Translations under genes and position numbers: made by a program | DNA from: Methylobacillus gramineus | GTDB taxonomy: Bacteria > Pseudomonadota > Gammaproteobacteria > Burkholderiales > Methylophilaceae | Direction: 5' to 3' | Length of the DNA: 64,000 nt | NCBI RefSeq assembly: GCF_020532675.1 | Contig: NZ_JAJAVE010000002.1 | Coordinates: forward strand, 62,001-126,000 | The notes under the pieces: generated by a model | Told to the model about the DNA's origin: nothing | Seen by the model: the letters and a program-made list of their open reading frames with translations, nothing else | The model's database searches: none | In this document: positions 50,252 to 59,794 of the stretch, one piece after another | How the letters are laid out: each line of letters starts with the position of its first letter | How positions within the stretch are numbered: the first letter of the stretch is position 1

Positions 50252-50937
50252 CAGGCAATGTGCTTCAATAGGGCGGCGCTGATCAACTCGCCGATGCGCT
50301 TGAGATACAGTGTGCCCATCTCCGGGAAAAAGCGCTTTTCATCGTCACTGGCCAGCGCTAGCAGGCCAAATACCTTCTCACTGCGCAAGGCAATCAATGC
50401 AAACGAGGCAGGCTGAACACCTGCACCAAACCAGCTGTCCAGTGCCAACCCCGGCTTGCTGCCGCAATAGGGTGTCACCAGGCTTTGAGTCCAGTTTTTC
50501 AGTTCATCATCAATGCTGCTGAACGCGGCCAAGGTGCCGTGCTCTTCTTCCTTGGGGGTGGCCCACAGACGCAGACCCACGTGAGGGACCTGAAAGTCTT
50601 CACGCAGACTGTGCTCCAGCAGGCTTATCATCACCTGGAAGTCTTGTGTTGCCAGCAGTCCAAGGCTGAGTCTATGTACCTTGTCGCTAATGACATCGTT
50701 TTCTTCCCCATGCTTTATCAATTGACTAAGCTTGACGTCAAGCACGCGTATACGGTCACGCTGGGCCAGTTGCTGGCGTTCTGCCAGTGATACGGTGCCG
50801 TGACCATGCGGGCTGGGCAGGTAAAGCTCGGAGAGTAATGTGGCGTGATGCTCGAAGAACTGAGGGTGTGCACGCAGATAACTGGTGACCTGGTATTCGC
50901 TGGCTTGGGGTTCGCCATCCTGATTGGTAAAGTCCAT
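50251..50937 (-). CDS. DUF484 family protein
   Basis: A 228-residue cytosolic protein of the DUF484 family, with a GAF-like fold. YLRAHPQFFEHHATLLSELYLPSPHGHGTVSL in its first third, then LERGH-like core and FALIALRSEKVFGLLALASDDEKRF. AAAAGGA precedes the ATG. It lies between dapF and xerC, as in many Proteobacteria; its function is not established. Confidence 0.9.
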   Translation of the reverse strand: MDFTNQDGEPQASEYQVTSYLRAHPQFFEHHATLLSELYLPSPHGHGTVSLAERQQLAQRDRIRVLDVKLSQLIKHGEENDVISDKVHRLSLGLLATQDFQVMISLLEHSLREDFQVPHVGLRLWATPKEEEHGTLAAFSSIDDELKNWTQSLVTPYCGSKPGLALDSWFGAGVQPASFALIALRSEKVFGLLALASDDEKRFFPEMGTLYLKRIGELISAALLKHIA

Positions 50938-50969
50938 GCTGATTCCTTTTGGTCTGTTGATAAGACCGG

Positions 50970-51806
50970 TTAAATATCGATTTCGCCTTCAAAGACGGTT
51001 TCTGCCGGGCCAGTCATCCACACCGGTGCATGATCACCGTCCCAGGCAATATTGAGGTCACCACCGCGGGTGCTGACCTTGACCGGGGATTGCAGCAATC
51101 CGCGGCGGATACCACTCACCACTGCGGCACAGGCTCCGGTCCCACAGGCTAGCGTTTCTCCGCTGCCGCGTTCATAGACCCGCAGGTGGATATGATGGGA
51201 ATCGACAACCTGCATAAATCCAGCGTTGACGCGTTGCGGAAACTGGGGGTGGGCTTCAATCAATGGGCCCAACACAGCGACTGGTGCGCTATCAACATCA
51301 TCCACCAGTGTCACCGCGTGTGGGTTGCCCATGGATACTGCGGAAATGGTCAACGTTGTTTCACTTGTCTGCAGCTGATAAGTCGTCGCTTCTTGAGCGG
51401 CACTGAATGGAATCTCACTGGGCGTGAAGCGCGGCTCGCCCATATTGACCTTGACCAGGCCATTGGACTCCAGGCGGGGAAAAATGATGCCACTAGCGGT
51501 TTCGACGCGGATTTCATTTTCCTTCGTCAGCCCCTTGTCATGCACAAAGCGGACAAAGCAGCGGGCACCGTTGCCGCATTGCTCCACCTCGCCGCCATCG
51601 GCATTGAAGATGCGATAGCGGAAATCTGCATCGGCAGTGCTGGCAGGCTCTACCAGCAATAGCTGGTCAAAGCCTACGCCAAAATGGCGATCTGCCAGCT
51701 TGCATATTTGTACGGGAGTCAGGCTAACCGGCTGGGTGTAGCCATCAATGACGATAAAGTCATTGCCTATGCCCTGCATTTTGGTGAATTTCAGCTTCAT
51801 TGCCAT
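50970..51806 (-). CDS. dapF: Diaminopimelate epimerase
   Basis: A 278-residue enzyme that converts LL- to meso-diaminopimelate for lysine and peptidoglycan. The two catalytic cysteines are in [11 protein letters not shown] and [26 protein letters not shown] marks the start. The ATG at 51800 (MKLKF) is an equally good start. Nearest relatives begin with [10 protein letters not shown]-like residues. Confidence 0.95.
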   Translation of the reverse strand: MAMKLKFTKMQGIGNDFIVIDGYTQPVSLTPVQICKLADRHFGVGFDQLLLVEPASTADADFRYRIFNADGGEVEQCGNGARCFVRFVHDKGLTKENEIRVETASGIIFPRLESNGLVKVNMGEPRFTPSEIPFSAAQEATTYQLQTSETTLTISAVSMGNPHAVTLVDDVDSAPVAVLGPLIEAHPQFPQRVNAGFMQVVDSHHIHLRVYERGSGETLACGTGACAAVVSGIRRGLLQSPVKVSTRGGDLNIAWDGDHAPVWMTGPAETVFEGEIDI

Positions 51807-51888
51807 CGATCTGTAAGTGATAAGGCTATTTTAGGGGATTGATGCCTGGCTTGATAGTCGTGTTGGCGAGGCATGCATGACAACGCAT

Positions 51889-52737
51889 CTACTCGGCCGC
51901 ACTCTTGCCATGGGGTTTGGGTTGCTTGAAACGCCGATAGCTCCAGAGATATTGGGTGGGGCATTGCCTCACCAGCTGCTCAATTGCTAGGTTGATATTG
52001 TCGGCCGTTGGGTCCTTGGATAACGGCGTAATATGAATCACATAACCGCGGCCCCAGGAAAGCCGTTCGCCAACAGCTAACAGCACGGTGGCTCCGGAGG
52101 TGGCAGCCAGCTTGCCGACCAGCGTCATGGTATAGGCGGGCGTACCAAAGAAATTGGCCCAGGTGCCTTCGCCGAATTCGGGTACCTGGTCCGGCAAGAT
52201 ACCAATCGCTTCCCCCTGTTTCAGCGCTTTCAACAAACTGCGGACACCGCGCAGATTGGTGGGTGCTTGTGTAATCTGGCTGCGATTGCGACCTTCTTCA
52301 ATCAGGGGTGCCAGCCATTGCTGGCGTGCTGGCCGATAGAGCACGGTGATGGGATGGCGTGCCGCATAATAAAGTGCGCTGATTTCATAGCAGCCCAGAT
52401 GAGGCGTCAGGAAAATAATGCCTTGATGGTTGGCATGGGCCGCCTCTACATGCTCCCAGCCCCTGCATTCCCTGACCCATTTCAATACACGGTGTTGCGG
52501 GCGGAACCAGATGGCAAAAGTCTCGACCAAGCCTTTGCCCGTCTCAATAATGCTTTGCCTGACCAGGCGCCGGTAATCCTGCGCACTGCTACTGATGGCT
52601 GCGGTAGTGAGGTTCTTGCGCGTGCGGCGTGTGATCTTGATGGAAAAAAAGTATAGTATCCAGCCAGCCAGTACTCCTATGCCGTTAATGATGGGCAAAG
52701 GTAATTCGGCCAGGACACGGAGAAATGCTTTTAGCAT
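51889..52737 (-). CDS. lpxL: Lipid A lauroyl acyltransferase (LpxL/HtrB family)
   Basis: A 282-residue inner-membrane acyltransferase adding a secondary acyl chain to Kdo2-lipid A. A N-terminal helix (LPLPIINGIGVLAGWILYFF) is followed by the catalytic HX4E motif FLTPHLGCYEIS, then YRPARQQWLAPLIEEGRNRS and LPDQVPEFGEGTWANFFG. Standard length. Whether its donor is lauroyl or another chain cannot be read here. Divergent from metK. Confidence 0.92.
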   Translation of the reverse strand: MLKAFLRVLAELPLPIINGIGVLAGWILYFFSIKITRRTRKNLTTAAISSSAQDYRRLVRQSIIETGKGLVETFAIWFRPQHRVLKWVRECRGWEHVEAAHANHQGIIFLTPHLGCYEISALYYAARHPITVLYRPARQQWLAPLIEEGRNRSQITQAPTNLRGVRSLLKALKQGEAIGILPDQVPEFGEGTWANFFGTPAYTMTLVGKLAATSGATVLLAVGERLSWGRGYVIHITPLSKDPTADNINLAIEQLVRQCPTQYLWSYRRFKQPKPHGKSAAE

Positions 52738-52809
52738 GAACTTCTTTTTGAAACATAATGAGTTTGCTATTCTAGCAATCTTTTTACACGATTGATTTGG
52801 CAGGAGCTA

Positions 52810-53973
52810 ATGAGCGAATATCTGTTTACATCCGAATCCGTATCCGAAGGTCATCCCGACAAGGTAGCCGACCAGATTTCGGACAGCATTCTAGATGCTA
52901 TTCTTGAACAAGATCCTACTGCCCGTGTAGCAGCGGAAACCTTGACCAATACTGGTTTGGTGGTGCTGGCTGGTGAAATCACCACCACTGCGAACGTTGA
53001 TTACATCAAGGTCGCACGCGATACCATCAAGCGCATAGGCTACGACAATGCCGACTATGGCATAGACCACAAGAGTTGTGCAGTGCTGGTGGCTTACGAC
53101 AAACAGTCACCTGATATAGCCCAGGGTGTGGACAACGCCAATGATGATCCACTGGATCAAGGGGCGGGTGACCAGGGCTTGATGTTCGGCTATGCCTGCG
53201 ATGAAACGCCACAGCTGATGCCATTGCCGATCTGGCTTTCACACCGCCTGATGGAGCGCCAGTCTCAACTGCGCAAAGATGGCCGTTTGCCATGGTTACG
53301 TCCAGATGCCAAGAGCCAGGTGACAATCCAGTACATCGATGGCAAACCGCACAAGATTGATACGGTACTGATCTCCACCCAGCATGCGCCTGATATTACC
53401 CTGGAGTCTGTACGTGAAGCTGTGATTGAAGAAATCATCAAGCCTGCTTTGCCGCAGGAGCTGATCAAGGGTGAAATCAAGTATCTGGTCAATCCGACCG
53501 GTCGTTTTGTTATTGGTGGTCCACAAGGTGATTGTGGATTGACCGGTCGCAAGATTATCGTCGATACCTATGGTGGCGCAGCGCCTCATGGTGGTGGTGC
53601 GTTCTCCGGCAAGGATCCTTCCAAGGTGGATCGTTCTGCAGCTTACGCAGGACGTTACGTGGCCAAGAATATCGTGGCGGCTGGCCTGGCTTCACGTTGC
53701 CTGGTGCAAGTGTCCTACGCGATTGGCGTGGCGCGGCCAACCAGCGTGATGGTGGAAACCTATGGCACTGGCAAAGTGTCCAATGAGATATTAACTCAAT
53801 TGGTACTTGACCACTTTGATCTACGTCCAAAGGGCATCGTCAAAATGCTGGATCTTTTGCGTCCTATCTACTCCAAGACAGCTGCTTATGGTCATTTTGG
53901 TCGCGACGAGCCAGAATTTACCTGGGAAGCTGCTGACAAGGCTGCGCAGTTGCGCGCTGCTGCTGGCATTTAA
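52810..53973 (+). CDS. metK: S-adenosylmethionine synthase
   Basis: A 387-residue enzyme making S-adenosylmethionine from methionine and ATP. Start at ATG 52810 with AGGAG upstream; a longer frame was rejected. Motifs [46 protein letters not shown] and [20 protein letters not shown]. With ahcY and metF (55435-58083) it makes a nearly complete activated methyl cycle; the only gene in between encodes an HD-GYP protein. Confidence 0.97.
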   Translation: MSEYLFTSESVSEGHPDKVADQISDSILDAILEQDPTARVAAETLTNTGLVVLAGEITTTANVDYIKVARDTIKRIGYDNADYGIDHKSCAVLVAYDKQSPDIAQGVDNANDDPLDQGAGDQGLMFGYACDETPQLMPLPIWLSHRLMERQSQLRKDGRLPWLRPDAKSQVTIQYIDGKPHKIDTVLISTQHAPDITLESVREAVIEEIIKPALPQELIKGEIKYLVNPTGRFVIGGPQGDCGLTGRKIIVDTYGGAAPHGGGAFSGKDPSKVDRSAAYAGRYVAKNIVAAGLASRCLVQVSYAIGVARPTSVMVETYGTGKVSNEILTQLVLDHFDLRPKGIVKMLDLLRPIYSKTAAYGHFGRDEPEFTWEAADKAAQLRAAAGI

Positions 53974-54002
53974 TATACGACCGATACGGAGCTGGTGCAG
54001 GG

Positions 54003-55202
54003 ATGCTTAGACAAATACCCGTCAGTCAGCTACGTATCGGCATGTATCTGCACAAGCTGGATGTTACCTGGATTAACCATCCATTCTGGCGCAGTGCTTT
54101 CCGCATCACTGTCCAGTCTGAAATTGATGACCTGCTGAGTAGTGGTGTCACCGAAGTGACGATCGATACCAAAAAGGGCTCTGACGTAGAGCGTGAGGTG
54201 CGGCCTGTACCACCGCCGACCATTCCTGTGCCCAGGGCGCCACGCAAAGTCGAGATCACTGAAGAGCTGGAGCAGGCAGCCAGAATCTGCACCAAGGCCA
54301 AGCGTGAAGTGGAATTCATGTTTCACGAAGCGCGCATGGGTAAAGCGCTGGATGGTAATCAGGCCATGGCATTGGTGAGCGAGATATCATCTTCCGTTAC
54401 GCGGAATCCCAGTGCATTGATTAGTCTGGCCAGGCTGAAGAACAAGGACGACTACACCTATATGCATTCTGTGGCCGTTTGCGGGCTGATGATTGCACTT
54501 GCCATGCAGCTCGACATGAGCGAAGAAGACGTGCGCTATTGTGGGATGGCCGGTCTATTGCATGATATTGGCAAGATGGATATCCCGATGTCGGTCATCA
54601 ATAAACCCGGTAGCCTGACGGACGATGAGTTTGAGGCGATCAAACGTCATCCTGAAATTGGCCATGCCTTGCTGTCTGCGAGTGCGAATATTCATCCTAT
54701 CGTCCTGGATGTCTGCCTGCATCATCATGAAAAAATAGACGGTACAGGGTATCCGCATCAGCTCAATGCAGACAAGATCAGCCTCTATGCCCGCATGGGT
54801 GCAATCTGCGATGTCTATGATGCGATTACTTCTGATCGCGTTTATCGCAATGGCTGGCATCCTGCCGATGCGCTGCGCAAGATGACGGAATGGACCAGCG
54901 ACCACCTGGATGCCAAGATTTTCCAGGCCTTTGTGAAGAGCCTGGGGATATATCCCATCGGTTCACTGGTGCGCCTGGAGTCTGGGCGGCTTGCAGTGGT
55001 TGTGGATAAAAATCAGTCTTCACTGCTTAAGCCCAAGGTCAAGGTGTTCTTTTCCACCAAATCTAATGTAAGGCTGTTGCCCGAGGTAATTGATCTTTCC
55101 CAGCCGGGTAGCAAGGATAAAGTGGTGGCAATTGAAGATCCGGCCGATTGGAATTTTCCTGATTTCAACCAGCTATGGTCGGATGGTGTTCCTTATCTCT
55201 AG
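54003..55202 (+). CDS. HD-GYP domain protein (c-di-GMP phosphodiesterase type)
   Basis: A 399-residue protein. An N-terminal DUF3391-type domain (RQIPVSQLRIGMYLHKLDVTW) precedes a helical linker and an HD-GYP domain with LLHDIGKMDIPMSVINKPG, KRHPEIGHALL and the diagnostic HHHEKIDGTGYP. Active-site residues are complete, so it should hydrolyse c-di-GMP. No receiver or sensor domain is fused. It lies 29 nt after metK and may be co-transcribed with it. Confidence 0.93.
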   Translation: MLRQIPVSQLRIGMYLHKLDVTWINHPFWRSAFRITVQSEIDDLLSSGVTEVTIDTKKGSDVEREVRPVPPPTIPVPRAPRKVEITEELEQAARICTKAKREVEFMFHEARMGKALDGNQAMALVSEISSSVTRNPSALISLARLKNKDDYTYMHSVAVCGLMIALAMQLDMSEEDVRYCGMAGLLHDIGKMDIPMSVINKPGSLTDDEFEAIKRHPEIGHALLSASANIHPIVLDVCLHHHEKIDGTGYPHQLNADKISLYARMGAICDVYDAITSDRVYRNGWHPADALRKMTEWTSDHLDAKIFQAFVKSLGIYPIGSLVRLESGRLAVVVDKNQSSLLKPKVKVFFSTKSNVRLLPEVIDLSQPGSKDKVVAIEDPADWNFPDFNQLWSDGVPYL

Positions 55203-55214
55203 AGTGCCATCTGG

Positions 55215-55242
55215 TTACAAAAAGGCATAAACCCTCTATAAT
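55215..55242 (+). promoter_or_regulatory. Sigma-70 promoter of the ahcY operon
   Basis: TTACAA (-35, 55215-55220) and TATAAT (-10, 55237-55242) with a 16-bp spacer, a start near 55250, just at the base of the SAH riboswitch. Confidence 0.65.
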
Positions 55243-55252
55243 GCAGGTTCTA

Positions 55253-55294
55253 CCGAGGAACGTTGCAAGGACGAAACTCAATCCCCAGGCTCGG
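55253..55294 (+). promoter_or_regulatory. S-adenosylhomocysteine riboswitch (core)
   Basis: CCGAGGAACGTTGCAAGG at 55253-55270 and CCAGGCTCGG at 55285-55294 pair as in the SAH riboswitch: CCGAG/CTCGG closes the core and GTTGC belongs to the ligand pocket. The following leader to 55420 could supply the expression platform, including a GGCGTTCACC/GGTGAA pairing. By family knowledge, SAH turns ahcY on. Confidence 0.9.
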
Positions 55295-55434
55295 TTGGCG
55301 AAAGTTTGACTTTCGTAGAACGGCGTTCACCAGACTAACTCGTGCCGGACACGGGATGATGGTGAAAATGTCGCAACTGCCACCTCAGTACCTCTCCCTG
55401 CCGGCCACACTCAATCTTTTTAAGGATGAATATT

Positions 55435-56835
55435 GTGGCTGAAACCAAAGATTATGTAATTGCCGATATCGGCCTGGCCGGATGGGGTCGCAAGGAAATT
55501 GCGATCGCCGAGACCGAAATGCCCGGATTGATGGCGATTCGTGAAGAATATGCGGCTATCCAGCCTTTGCGCGGTGCGCGCATCACAGGATCTTTGCATA
55601 TGACAATCCAGACAGCCGTGCTGATTGAAACGCTGCGCGACCTGGGCGCTGAAGTCCGCTGGGCGTCATGCAACATCTACTCTACGCAAGACCATGCTGC
55701 TGCCGCGATTGCAGCACAGGATATTCCTGTGTTTGCAGTCAAAGGTGAAACCCTGGATGAATACTGGGATTACACCCACCGTATTTTCGAATGGGCCGAT
55801 GGCGGTTACAGCAACATGATTCTGGATGATGGTGGTGATGCTACCTTGTTGCTGCATCTGGGCACGCGCGCAGAGAGCGATGCAACCATTCTGAATCATC
55901 CTTCCAGTGAGGAAGAAGTCAGCCTGTTCAAAGCGATCAAGGCAAAGCTGGCACAGGATGGCAAATGGTATTCCACCCGTTTGTCCAAAATCCTCGGTGT
56001 GACCGAAGAGACCACTACTGGTGTACACAGGCTTTACCAGATGCACAAGGAAGGCAAGCTGGCTTTCCCTGCGATCAACGTCAATGACTCCGTGACCAAG
56101 TCCAAGTTTGATAACCTCTATGGTTGTCGTGAATCCTTGGTGGATGGCATCAAGCGTGCAACCGATGTCATGGTGGCAGGCAAGATTGCCGTGGTGGCTG
56201 GTTATGGCGACGTAGGCAAGGGTTCTGCCCAGGCTTTGCGTGCCCTGTCTGCCCAAGTGTGGGTGACTGAAATCGATCCCATCTGTGCGTTGCAGGCTGC
56301 GATGGAAGGCTACCGCGTAGTGACCATGGATTATGCTGCTGAACATGGCGATATCTTTGTCACGGCCACTGGTAATTATCATGTGATCACCCATGAGCAT
56401 ATGGTGAAAATGAAAAATCAGGCCATCGTCTGTAATATTGGCCACTTCGATAACGAAATCGATGTGGCCTCTATCGAGCAATACGAGTGGGACGAAATCA
56501 AGCCCCAGGTAGATCACGTGATTTTCCCGGATGGCAAGCGCATTATCCTGCTGGCCAAGGGCCGTTTGGTTAACCTCGGCTGTGGTACTGGCCATCCAAG
56601 CTATGTGATGAGCTCCTCTTTTGCCAACCAGACCATTGCGCAAATTGAGTTGTTTAGCAATACCGCTCAATATCCTGTTGGCGTTTATACTTTACCCAAG
56701 CATCTGGATGAAAAAGTGGCAGTGTTGCAACTCAGAAAGTTGAATGCACAACTGACAGTCTTGTCCGATGTTCAAGCGGCTTATATTGGTGTGGACAAGC
56801 ACGGCCCATTCAAGCCAGAGCACTATCGTTATTAA
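55435..56835 (+). CDS. ahcY: Adenosylhomocysteinase
   Basis: A 466-residue enzyme cleaving SAH into adenosine and homocysteine. I prefer the GTG at 55435: AAGGA lies 8-9 nt before it, whereas an ATG at 55426 sits directly on that ribosome site. Both agree from residue VAETKDYV on. Motifs: [12 protein letters not shown], the NAD loop [32 protein letters not shown] and [21 protein letters not shown] riboswitch-controlled. Coupled in an operon with a small membrane protein and metF. Confidence 0.95.
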   Translation: MAETKDYVIADIGLAGWGRKEIAIAETEMPGLMAIREEYAAIQPLRGARITGSLHMTIQTAVLIETLRDLGAEVRWASCNIYSTQDHAAAAIAAQDIPVFAVKGETLDEYWDYTHRIFEWADGGYSNMILDDGGDATLLLHLGTRAESDATILNHPSSEEEVSLFKAIKAKLAQDGKWYSTRLSKILGVTEETTTGVHRLYQMHKEGKLAFPAINVNDSVTKSKFDNLYGCRESLVDGIKRATDVMVAGKIAVVAGYGDVGKGSAQALRALSAQVWVTEIDPICALQAAMEGYRVVTMDYAAEHGDIFVTATGNYHVITHEHMVKMKNQAIVCNIGHFDNEIDVASIEQYEWDEIKPQVDHVIFPDGKRIILLAKGRLVNLGCGTGHPSYVMSSSFANQTIAQIELFSNTAQYPVGVYTLPKHLDEKVAVLQLRKLNAQLTVLSDVQAAYIGVDKHGPFKPEHYRY

Positions 56836-56890
56836 TAGACAGTAAACCGGCCCGGCGCAGTGCCGGGTCATTCTGAAGGAGGTTGGAACT

Positions 56891-57238
56891 ATGAAGCTGC
56901 TGATTGTCTGGTTGTTGAACGCCCTGGCCTTGCTGGCCGTGGCCTATCTGGTACCTTCCATTCATGTATCCGGCCTAGGTGGTGCGCTGATAGCGGCTGC
57001 CGTGATTGGATTGGTCAATATGCTGATCAAGCCAATACTGGTGATACTGACCTTGCCGGTGACGGTGTTGACGCTGGGTCTGTTCCTGCTCGTGATCAAC
57101 GGCCTGCTGTTCTTCTTTGTTGGTCACCTGCTCAATGGCTTTGAAGTACAGGGCCTGTTGGCCGGAATTTTGGGTGCCATACTCTATAGCCTGATTTCCT
57201 GGGGATTGATTGCCCTGGTGTTGGGTGACAAAGACTAA
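56891..57238 (+). CDS. YvlD-type four-helix membrane protein (DUF360, phage-holin-like family IV)
   Basis: A 115-residue protein with four hydrophobic helices (LLIVWLLNALALLAVAYL and later ones). An exceptionally strong ribosome site (AAGGAGGT at 56876-56883) precedes the ATG. It resembles the mycobacterial-type 4-TM holin superfamily IV, whose true role is unknown and which is not phage-borne here. It sits in the ahcY-metF operon, 2 nt before metF, which is curious because no link to methyl metabolism is known. Confidence 0.88.
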   Translation: MKLLIVWLLNALALLAVAYLVPSIHVSGLGGALIAAAVIGLVNMLIKPILVILTLPVTVLTLGLFLLVINGLLFFFVGHLLNGFEVQGLLAGILGAILYSLISWGLIALVLGDKD

Positions 57239-57240
57239 CC

Positions 57241-58083
57241 ATGAAAGTGGCACCTGTGATTAGTTTTGAATTTTTTCCACCAAAAACCGCAGAAGGCATG
57301 GCCAAGCTACGTGATGCACGTGAGCAGTTGGCAGAGTTTGGCCCCAAGTTCTTTTCCGTGACCTTTGGGGCTGGTGGGTCTACTCGTGACCGTACCATGG
57401 ACACCGTGCTGGATATCCATGAGCAAGGCTATGAGGCTGCGCCACACCTTTCCTGTATTTCTGCAGATAAGCAAGAAATCCGTCATTTGCTCAAGCAATA
57501 CCAGGCCAAAGGCATCAAGCGCCTGGTAGCGCTACGCGGTGATATTCCGTCAGGTGAGGTCAGTGCGGGAGATTTCCGCTACGCCAGCGAGCTGGTGGAA
57601 TTCATCCGTGCGGAAACCGGAGACTGGTTCCAGATCGAGGTGGCGGCTTATCCAGAGTTTCACCCTGAATCCACATCACCTGCTTCCGACCTGAAGTATT
57701 TCAAGCATAAGGTCGATGCTGGCGCCAATGCGGCGATCACGCAGTATTTCTACAATGCAGATGCCTATTTCCAGTTTCTGGATCAATCTGAAAAGCTGGG
57801 GATTAGCATCCCTATTGTGCCGGGCGTTATGCCTATCTACAACTTCACACAGCTGGCACGATTCTCCAGTGTCTGCGGCGCTGAGATTCCACGTTGGCTA
57901 CGCTTGAGGTTGCAAGATTATGGGGATGACCTGGCATCCATGCGGGCATTCGGTGCCGATGTCATGGTAGACCTGTGTGAGCAGTTGCTTGCAGGCGGCG
58001 CCCCAGGCTTGCATTTCTATACCTTGAATCAAGCAGGTATTATTTCCGGCATTCTGGATCAGCTGGGCTTGGACAAACGCTAA
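57241..58083 (+). CDS. metF: Methylenetetrahydrofolate reductase
   Basis: A 280-residue FAD enzyme that makes 5-methyl-THF for methionine synthesis. VISFEFFPPKTAEGMAKL at the start, FFSVTFGAGGSTRDRT, ALRGDIPSG, and VDAGANAAITQYFYNADAY are all standard; catalytic Glu and the FAD-binding residues are present. It starts 2 nt after the membrane-protein stop. It is the last gene of the SAH-riboswitch operon. Confidence 0.96.
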   Translation: MKVAPVISFEFFPPKTAEGMAKLRDAREQLAEFGPKFFSVTFGAGGSTRDRTMDTVLDIHEQGYEAAPHLSCISADKQEIRHLLKQYQAKGIKRLVALRGDIPSGEVSAGDFRYASELVEFIRAETGDWFQIEVAAYPEFHPESTSPASDLKYFKHKVDAGANAAITQYFYNADAYFQFLDQSEKLGISIPIVPGVMPIYNFTQLARFSSVCGAEIPRWLRLRLQDYGDDLASMRAFGADVMVDLCEQLLAGGAPGLHFYTLNQAGIISGILDQLGLDKR

Positions 58084-58092
58084 TACAGGATA

Positions 58093-58114
58093 GGCACAGC
58101 CGGGAGGCTGTGCC
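58093..58114. terminator. Hairpin between metF and smg
   Basis: GGCACAGCC-GGGA-GGCTGTGCC is a perfect 9-bp stem with a GNRA tetraloop between convergent genes. The T run is weak (ATTTCA), so it may end transcription only partly. Confidence 0.6.
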
Positions 58115-58134
58115 ATTTCACATGGAGAGTCCGA

Positions 58135-58593
58135 CTAATGCAGCGTGGGCCGGTTGTCGCTGAACATCGCATCTTCAACAAACAGATAATCACTGGCTTT
58201 ATCCTGATTCCATAACGCCATCAGGACTATCCAGCGTGTTTCGTCGATACCGATTTCGGTTTGTGGTAATGCCATGGCACGATCAATTACTAACTCGCGC
58301 TGCGCGGGGCTCAGCACCTTGGCCTGTTCCAGGAACATAATGAAGCTCAGGCTTTCGCTGCTTAATTTCTTGGTTTCGATCTCACTATAAACTCTTAGCC
58401 CCAGGCCGAAACCGGTTACTTGCTCACCTGTTTCAGCAGACATGGTTTCAAGTGCACTGAACCAGTCAAAGGCGCCGTTTATATCATCCTGGTCGAAACC
58501 AGCGGCAAAGAGTTCTTTCGAAAGTGTATCGTGGTCGGGATGGATATCTGCTTCAAAGTAGTTTTCAAACATGTACACAAGGACTTCGAACAT
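58135..58593 (-). CDS. smg: Smg family protein (DUF494)
   Basis: A 152-residue cytosolic protein: MFEVLVYMFENYFEADIHP, LSKELFAAGFDQDDINGAFDWF and WIVLMALWNQDKASDYLFVEDAMF, all standard Smg. Often encoded next to dprA, def and fmt, as here. Function is not known. Confidence 0.92.
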   Translation of the reverse strand: MFEVLVYMFENYFEADIHPDHDTLSKELFAAGFDQDDINGAFDWFSALETMSAETGEQVTGFGLGLRVYSEIETKKLSSESLSFIMFLEQAKVLSPAQRELVIDRAMALPQTEIGIDETRWIVLMALWNQDKASDYLFVEDAMFSDNRPTLH

Positions 58594-58712
58594 ACATTCC
58601 CCAATCAGTAATGACCCGGGTGACCCTGCTGCAAGGATAAATTCGACTTCAGGCAGTTCTATGATTGCTTAATAGAATCGCCATCGTGTCTTTATTTATA
58701 TAATTCACAGAG

Positions 58713-59645
58713 TTAGGCGATGCGCTGGAAACGCCCTCCCGGTAGAGAGGTTACTTTATTGTCCAACTCCAGCACCAACAGCATGGCGGAAAGCCGATCA
58801 CTCGTCAAGCCGCTTCGTTCCACCAATGTGTCCATGCTGATGGGGTCATAACCCATGGCTTCAAGCAATGGATCCTGCTCGGGCAGGTGTTGTCCTGGGT
58901 TTGCATTGGGGCTACTGGCAATATCCAGTTCGTCGAGAATATCTCGTGTATTGTCCACCAGTTTTGCCCCTTGTTTAATCAACTGGTGGCATCCCTTTGA
59001 TAAAGGCGAATGAATGGAGCCAGGAATGGCAAAGACTTCACGTCCCTGTTCGGCCGCCAGCCTGGCAGTGATGAGCGATCCACTCTGGACATTGGCTTCC
59101 ACGACCAGACAGCCTCGGCTGAGGCCGCTGATAATGCGGTTCCTGCGCGGGAAATTCTGCGGTTTTGAAGGGGTCCCCAAGGGAAATTCAGAGATAATCA
59201 GACCGTGTTGTGCAATCTGGTGAGCCAGCTCCCTATGTCTGGCGGGATAGACAATGTCCAGCCCGGTGCCGACAACTGCAATGGTCTTGCCACTGACCCT
59301 GAGTGCGCCTCGATGCGCTGCACCATCAATACCTAGCGCCATGCCGCTGATAATGCATACACCATGCTGGCTTAGGGCCGCAGAAAATTCTTCAGCGTTT
59401 TTCTCACCCTGTGGGCTTGCGTTGCGGCTGCCCACTACCGCAATGCCAGGTATTTGTAGTAATGAAAGGTTGCCCTTTGCATAGAGCAATGCAGGTGGGT
59501 CGGGAATTTCCAGTAGTGATTGAGGGTAGCTTGAATCTGCGAGTGTCAGCAGGTGATTGCCAGATTGTTCCAGCCATTCCAGCGTGGCGGTACAGGCTTC
59601 AAGGTTGGGGCCCGCATTGATTTGTTGTGCGATTTTCTCGCTCAC
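58713..59645 (-). CDS. dprA: DNA processing protein DprA (5' end uncertain)
   Basis: A RecA loader for incoming single-stranded DNA in natural transformation. GIAVVGSRNASPQGEKNAEEF marks the Rossmann domain, then ISGMALGIDGAAHRGAL, a lysine/arginine-rich NFPRRNRIISGLSRG loop, and a C-terminal winged helix. The first normal start is a GTG at 59645, but the same frame continues open to about 59798 and encodes the usual DprA N-terminus (ALWISLSQIPGLGSQTLC), without any ATG, GTG or TTG. See the findings. The true protein is probably about 50 residues longer. Confidence 0.9.
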   Translation of the reverse strand: MSEKIAQQINAGPNLEACTATLEWLEQSGNHLLTLADSSYPQSLLEIPDPPALLYAKGNLSLLQIPGIAVVGSRNASPQGEKNAEEFSAALSQHGVCIISGMALGIDGAAHRGALRVSGKTIAVVGTGLDIVYPARHRELAHQIAQHGLIISEFPLGTPSKPQNFPRRNRIISGLSRGCLVVEANVQSGSLITARLAAEQGREVFAIPGSIHSPLSKGCHQLIKQGAKLVDNTRDILDELDIASSPNANPGQHLPEQDPLLEAMGYDPISMDTLVERSGLTSDRLSAMLLVLELDNKVTSLPGGRFQRIA

Positions 59646-59794
59646 TACATCGTGTAATCGGCGCAGTGGGCTAGCATAGATATTGGCTGGTGTACCGAAG
59701 GCTGCGAGCAGTTGGCAGAGTGTCTGGCTGCCTAAGCCGGGAATCTGGCTCAGGCTAATCCAGAGAGCAGCCTCCTGCTTGTCTAGGGTGCTGC

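Noticed and set aside
55666-56670. A 334-residue open frame antisense to ahcY
   Set aside because: It is a long antisense shadow caused by codon bias; it has no ribosome site or family pattern and ahcY is certain.
56891-57238. Prophage remnant suggested by the holin-like protein
   Set aside because: No other phage gene is nearby, the gene is tightly built into the ahcY-metF operon, and this family is commonly chromosomal.
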